Shown here one piece after another: positions 63,716 to 64,000 of a DNA stretch of 64,000 nt (the stretch's first letter is position 1; the number at the start of each line of letters is the position of its first letter). Origin of the DNA: Oscillospiraceae bacterium (GTDB taxonomy: Bacteria > Bacillota > Clostridia > Oscillospirales > CAG-272); assembly GCA_015063385.1 (NCBI GenBank), contig SVUG01000002.1:80888-144887 (forward strand). Direction: 5' to 3'. The notes under the pieces were generated by a model. It was given only the letters and a program-made list of their open reading frames with translations, was not told the origin of the DNA and did not search any database. The position numbers and the translations under genes were made by a program.

Positions 63716-64000
63716 GCGTCTGTCGGCTTGCCAGCAAGCGCGAACGATTTATATTTCAAGGAATATGCGAAAATTTTTAATTTTCGGCGTGATGCCGCAG
63801 GGCAGCACGGCTAATTTTGCTGAAAGGAAAATTAGCATCATATAGATTATAATATATGAAGTTCGCGTCTGTCGGCTTGCCAGCAAGCGCGAACGATTTA
63901 TATTTCAAGGAATATGCGAAAATTTTTAATTTTCGGCGTGATGCCGCAGGGCAGCACGGCTAATTTTGCTGAAAGGAAAATTAGCATCATATAGATTATA
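63716..64000. repeat. 149-bp tandem repeat composed of serial hairpins (runs off the window)
   Basis: Copy 1 is 63716-63864 and copy 2 starts at 63865; the 136 bases of copy 2 in the window are identical to copy 1. Each copy holds five successive stem-loops: GCTTGC/GCAAGC, ATATTTC/GGAATAT, CGAAAATT-ttt-AATTTTCG, GTGATGCC-gcag-GGCAGCAC and GCTAATTTT/AAAATTAGC. No gene is seen in 63677-64000. Confidence 0.92.

Noticed and set aside
63716..64000. Tandem repeat as CRISPR or as a coding repeat
   Set aside because: The 149-bp unit is wholly repeated without unique spacers, and no frame is open through it.

Overview
The window looks like a chromosome segment of an uncultured anaerobic Clostridia-type member of the Bacillota, probably gut-associated. 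The evidence is single-chain GlyQS, YlmH, Jag/KhpB, AtpZ, the rpmH-rnpA-yidD-yidC-jag-mnmE cluster, an FMN-riboswitch-controlled ribU, and consensus TTGACA/17/TATAAT promoters with AGGAGG-type ribosome binding sites. The family is not resolvable from this sequence alone. No rRNA, tRNA, CRISPR array or insertion sequence was seen.

Layout. 1-5.3 kb: a partial PHP phosphoesterase, cell-surface and membrane proteins, a nitroreductase and a very small membrane peptide. 5.3-7.4 kb: topoisomerase III. 7.6-12.2 kb: a nucleoside salvage operon (deoC-deoD-deoB-cdd-udp-udk) that turns deoxyribonucleosides and ribonucleosides into sugar phosphates and bases and re-phosphorylates uridine/cytidine. 13.1-24.4 kb: a compact phage-derived head and short-tail cluster (terminase, portal, scaffold-like, capsid, adaptor-like, nozzle-like, then three membrane proteins) with no recognisable integrase, repressor, replication or lysis gene. 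24.4-27.7 kb: a DinG/XPD-type helicase and two small proteins.

27.9-32.5 kb (minus strand): hpt, mtaB, glyQS, luxS and mtnN, ending in the activated-methyl-cycle pair luxS-mtnN. 32.6-37.4 kb (plus): rpmH, rnpA, yidD, yidC, jag, mnmE and an RNHCP protein. 37.6-45.1 kb: a full F-type ATP synthase operon whose c subunit carries two membrane carboxylates, as in Na+-coupled rotors. 45.1-51.0 kb (minus): ribU with its FMN riboswitch, then the str operon (rpsL-rpsG-fusA-tuf). 51.2-53.5 kb: a 770-residue orphan with a duplicated N-terminal module, an acidic linker, a long charged helix and a C-terminal domain. 53.7-59.0 kb (plus): rsmF-like, parvulin and ylmH genes, then metY-metA, a trans-sulfhydrylation route to homocysteine. 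59.1-63.7 kb (minus): a CarD-like regulator and copA, a HAD phosphatase and an HD phosphohydrolase.

The intergenic DNA is unusually rich in structure. There are arrays of consecutive small hairpins (8.3, 13.0, 46.2 and 63.7-64.0 kb), three diverged copies of one covarying stem-loop element (12.3, 29.1 and 47.7 kb), a 96-bp inverted-repeat unit (12.2 kb) and short AAATTCGGAATT repeats, one pair of which lies inside mtaB. These and the phage-derived cluster are the most promising objects for follow-up.
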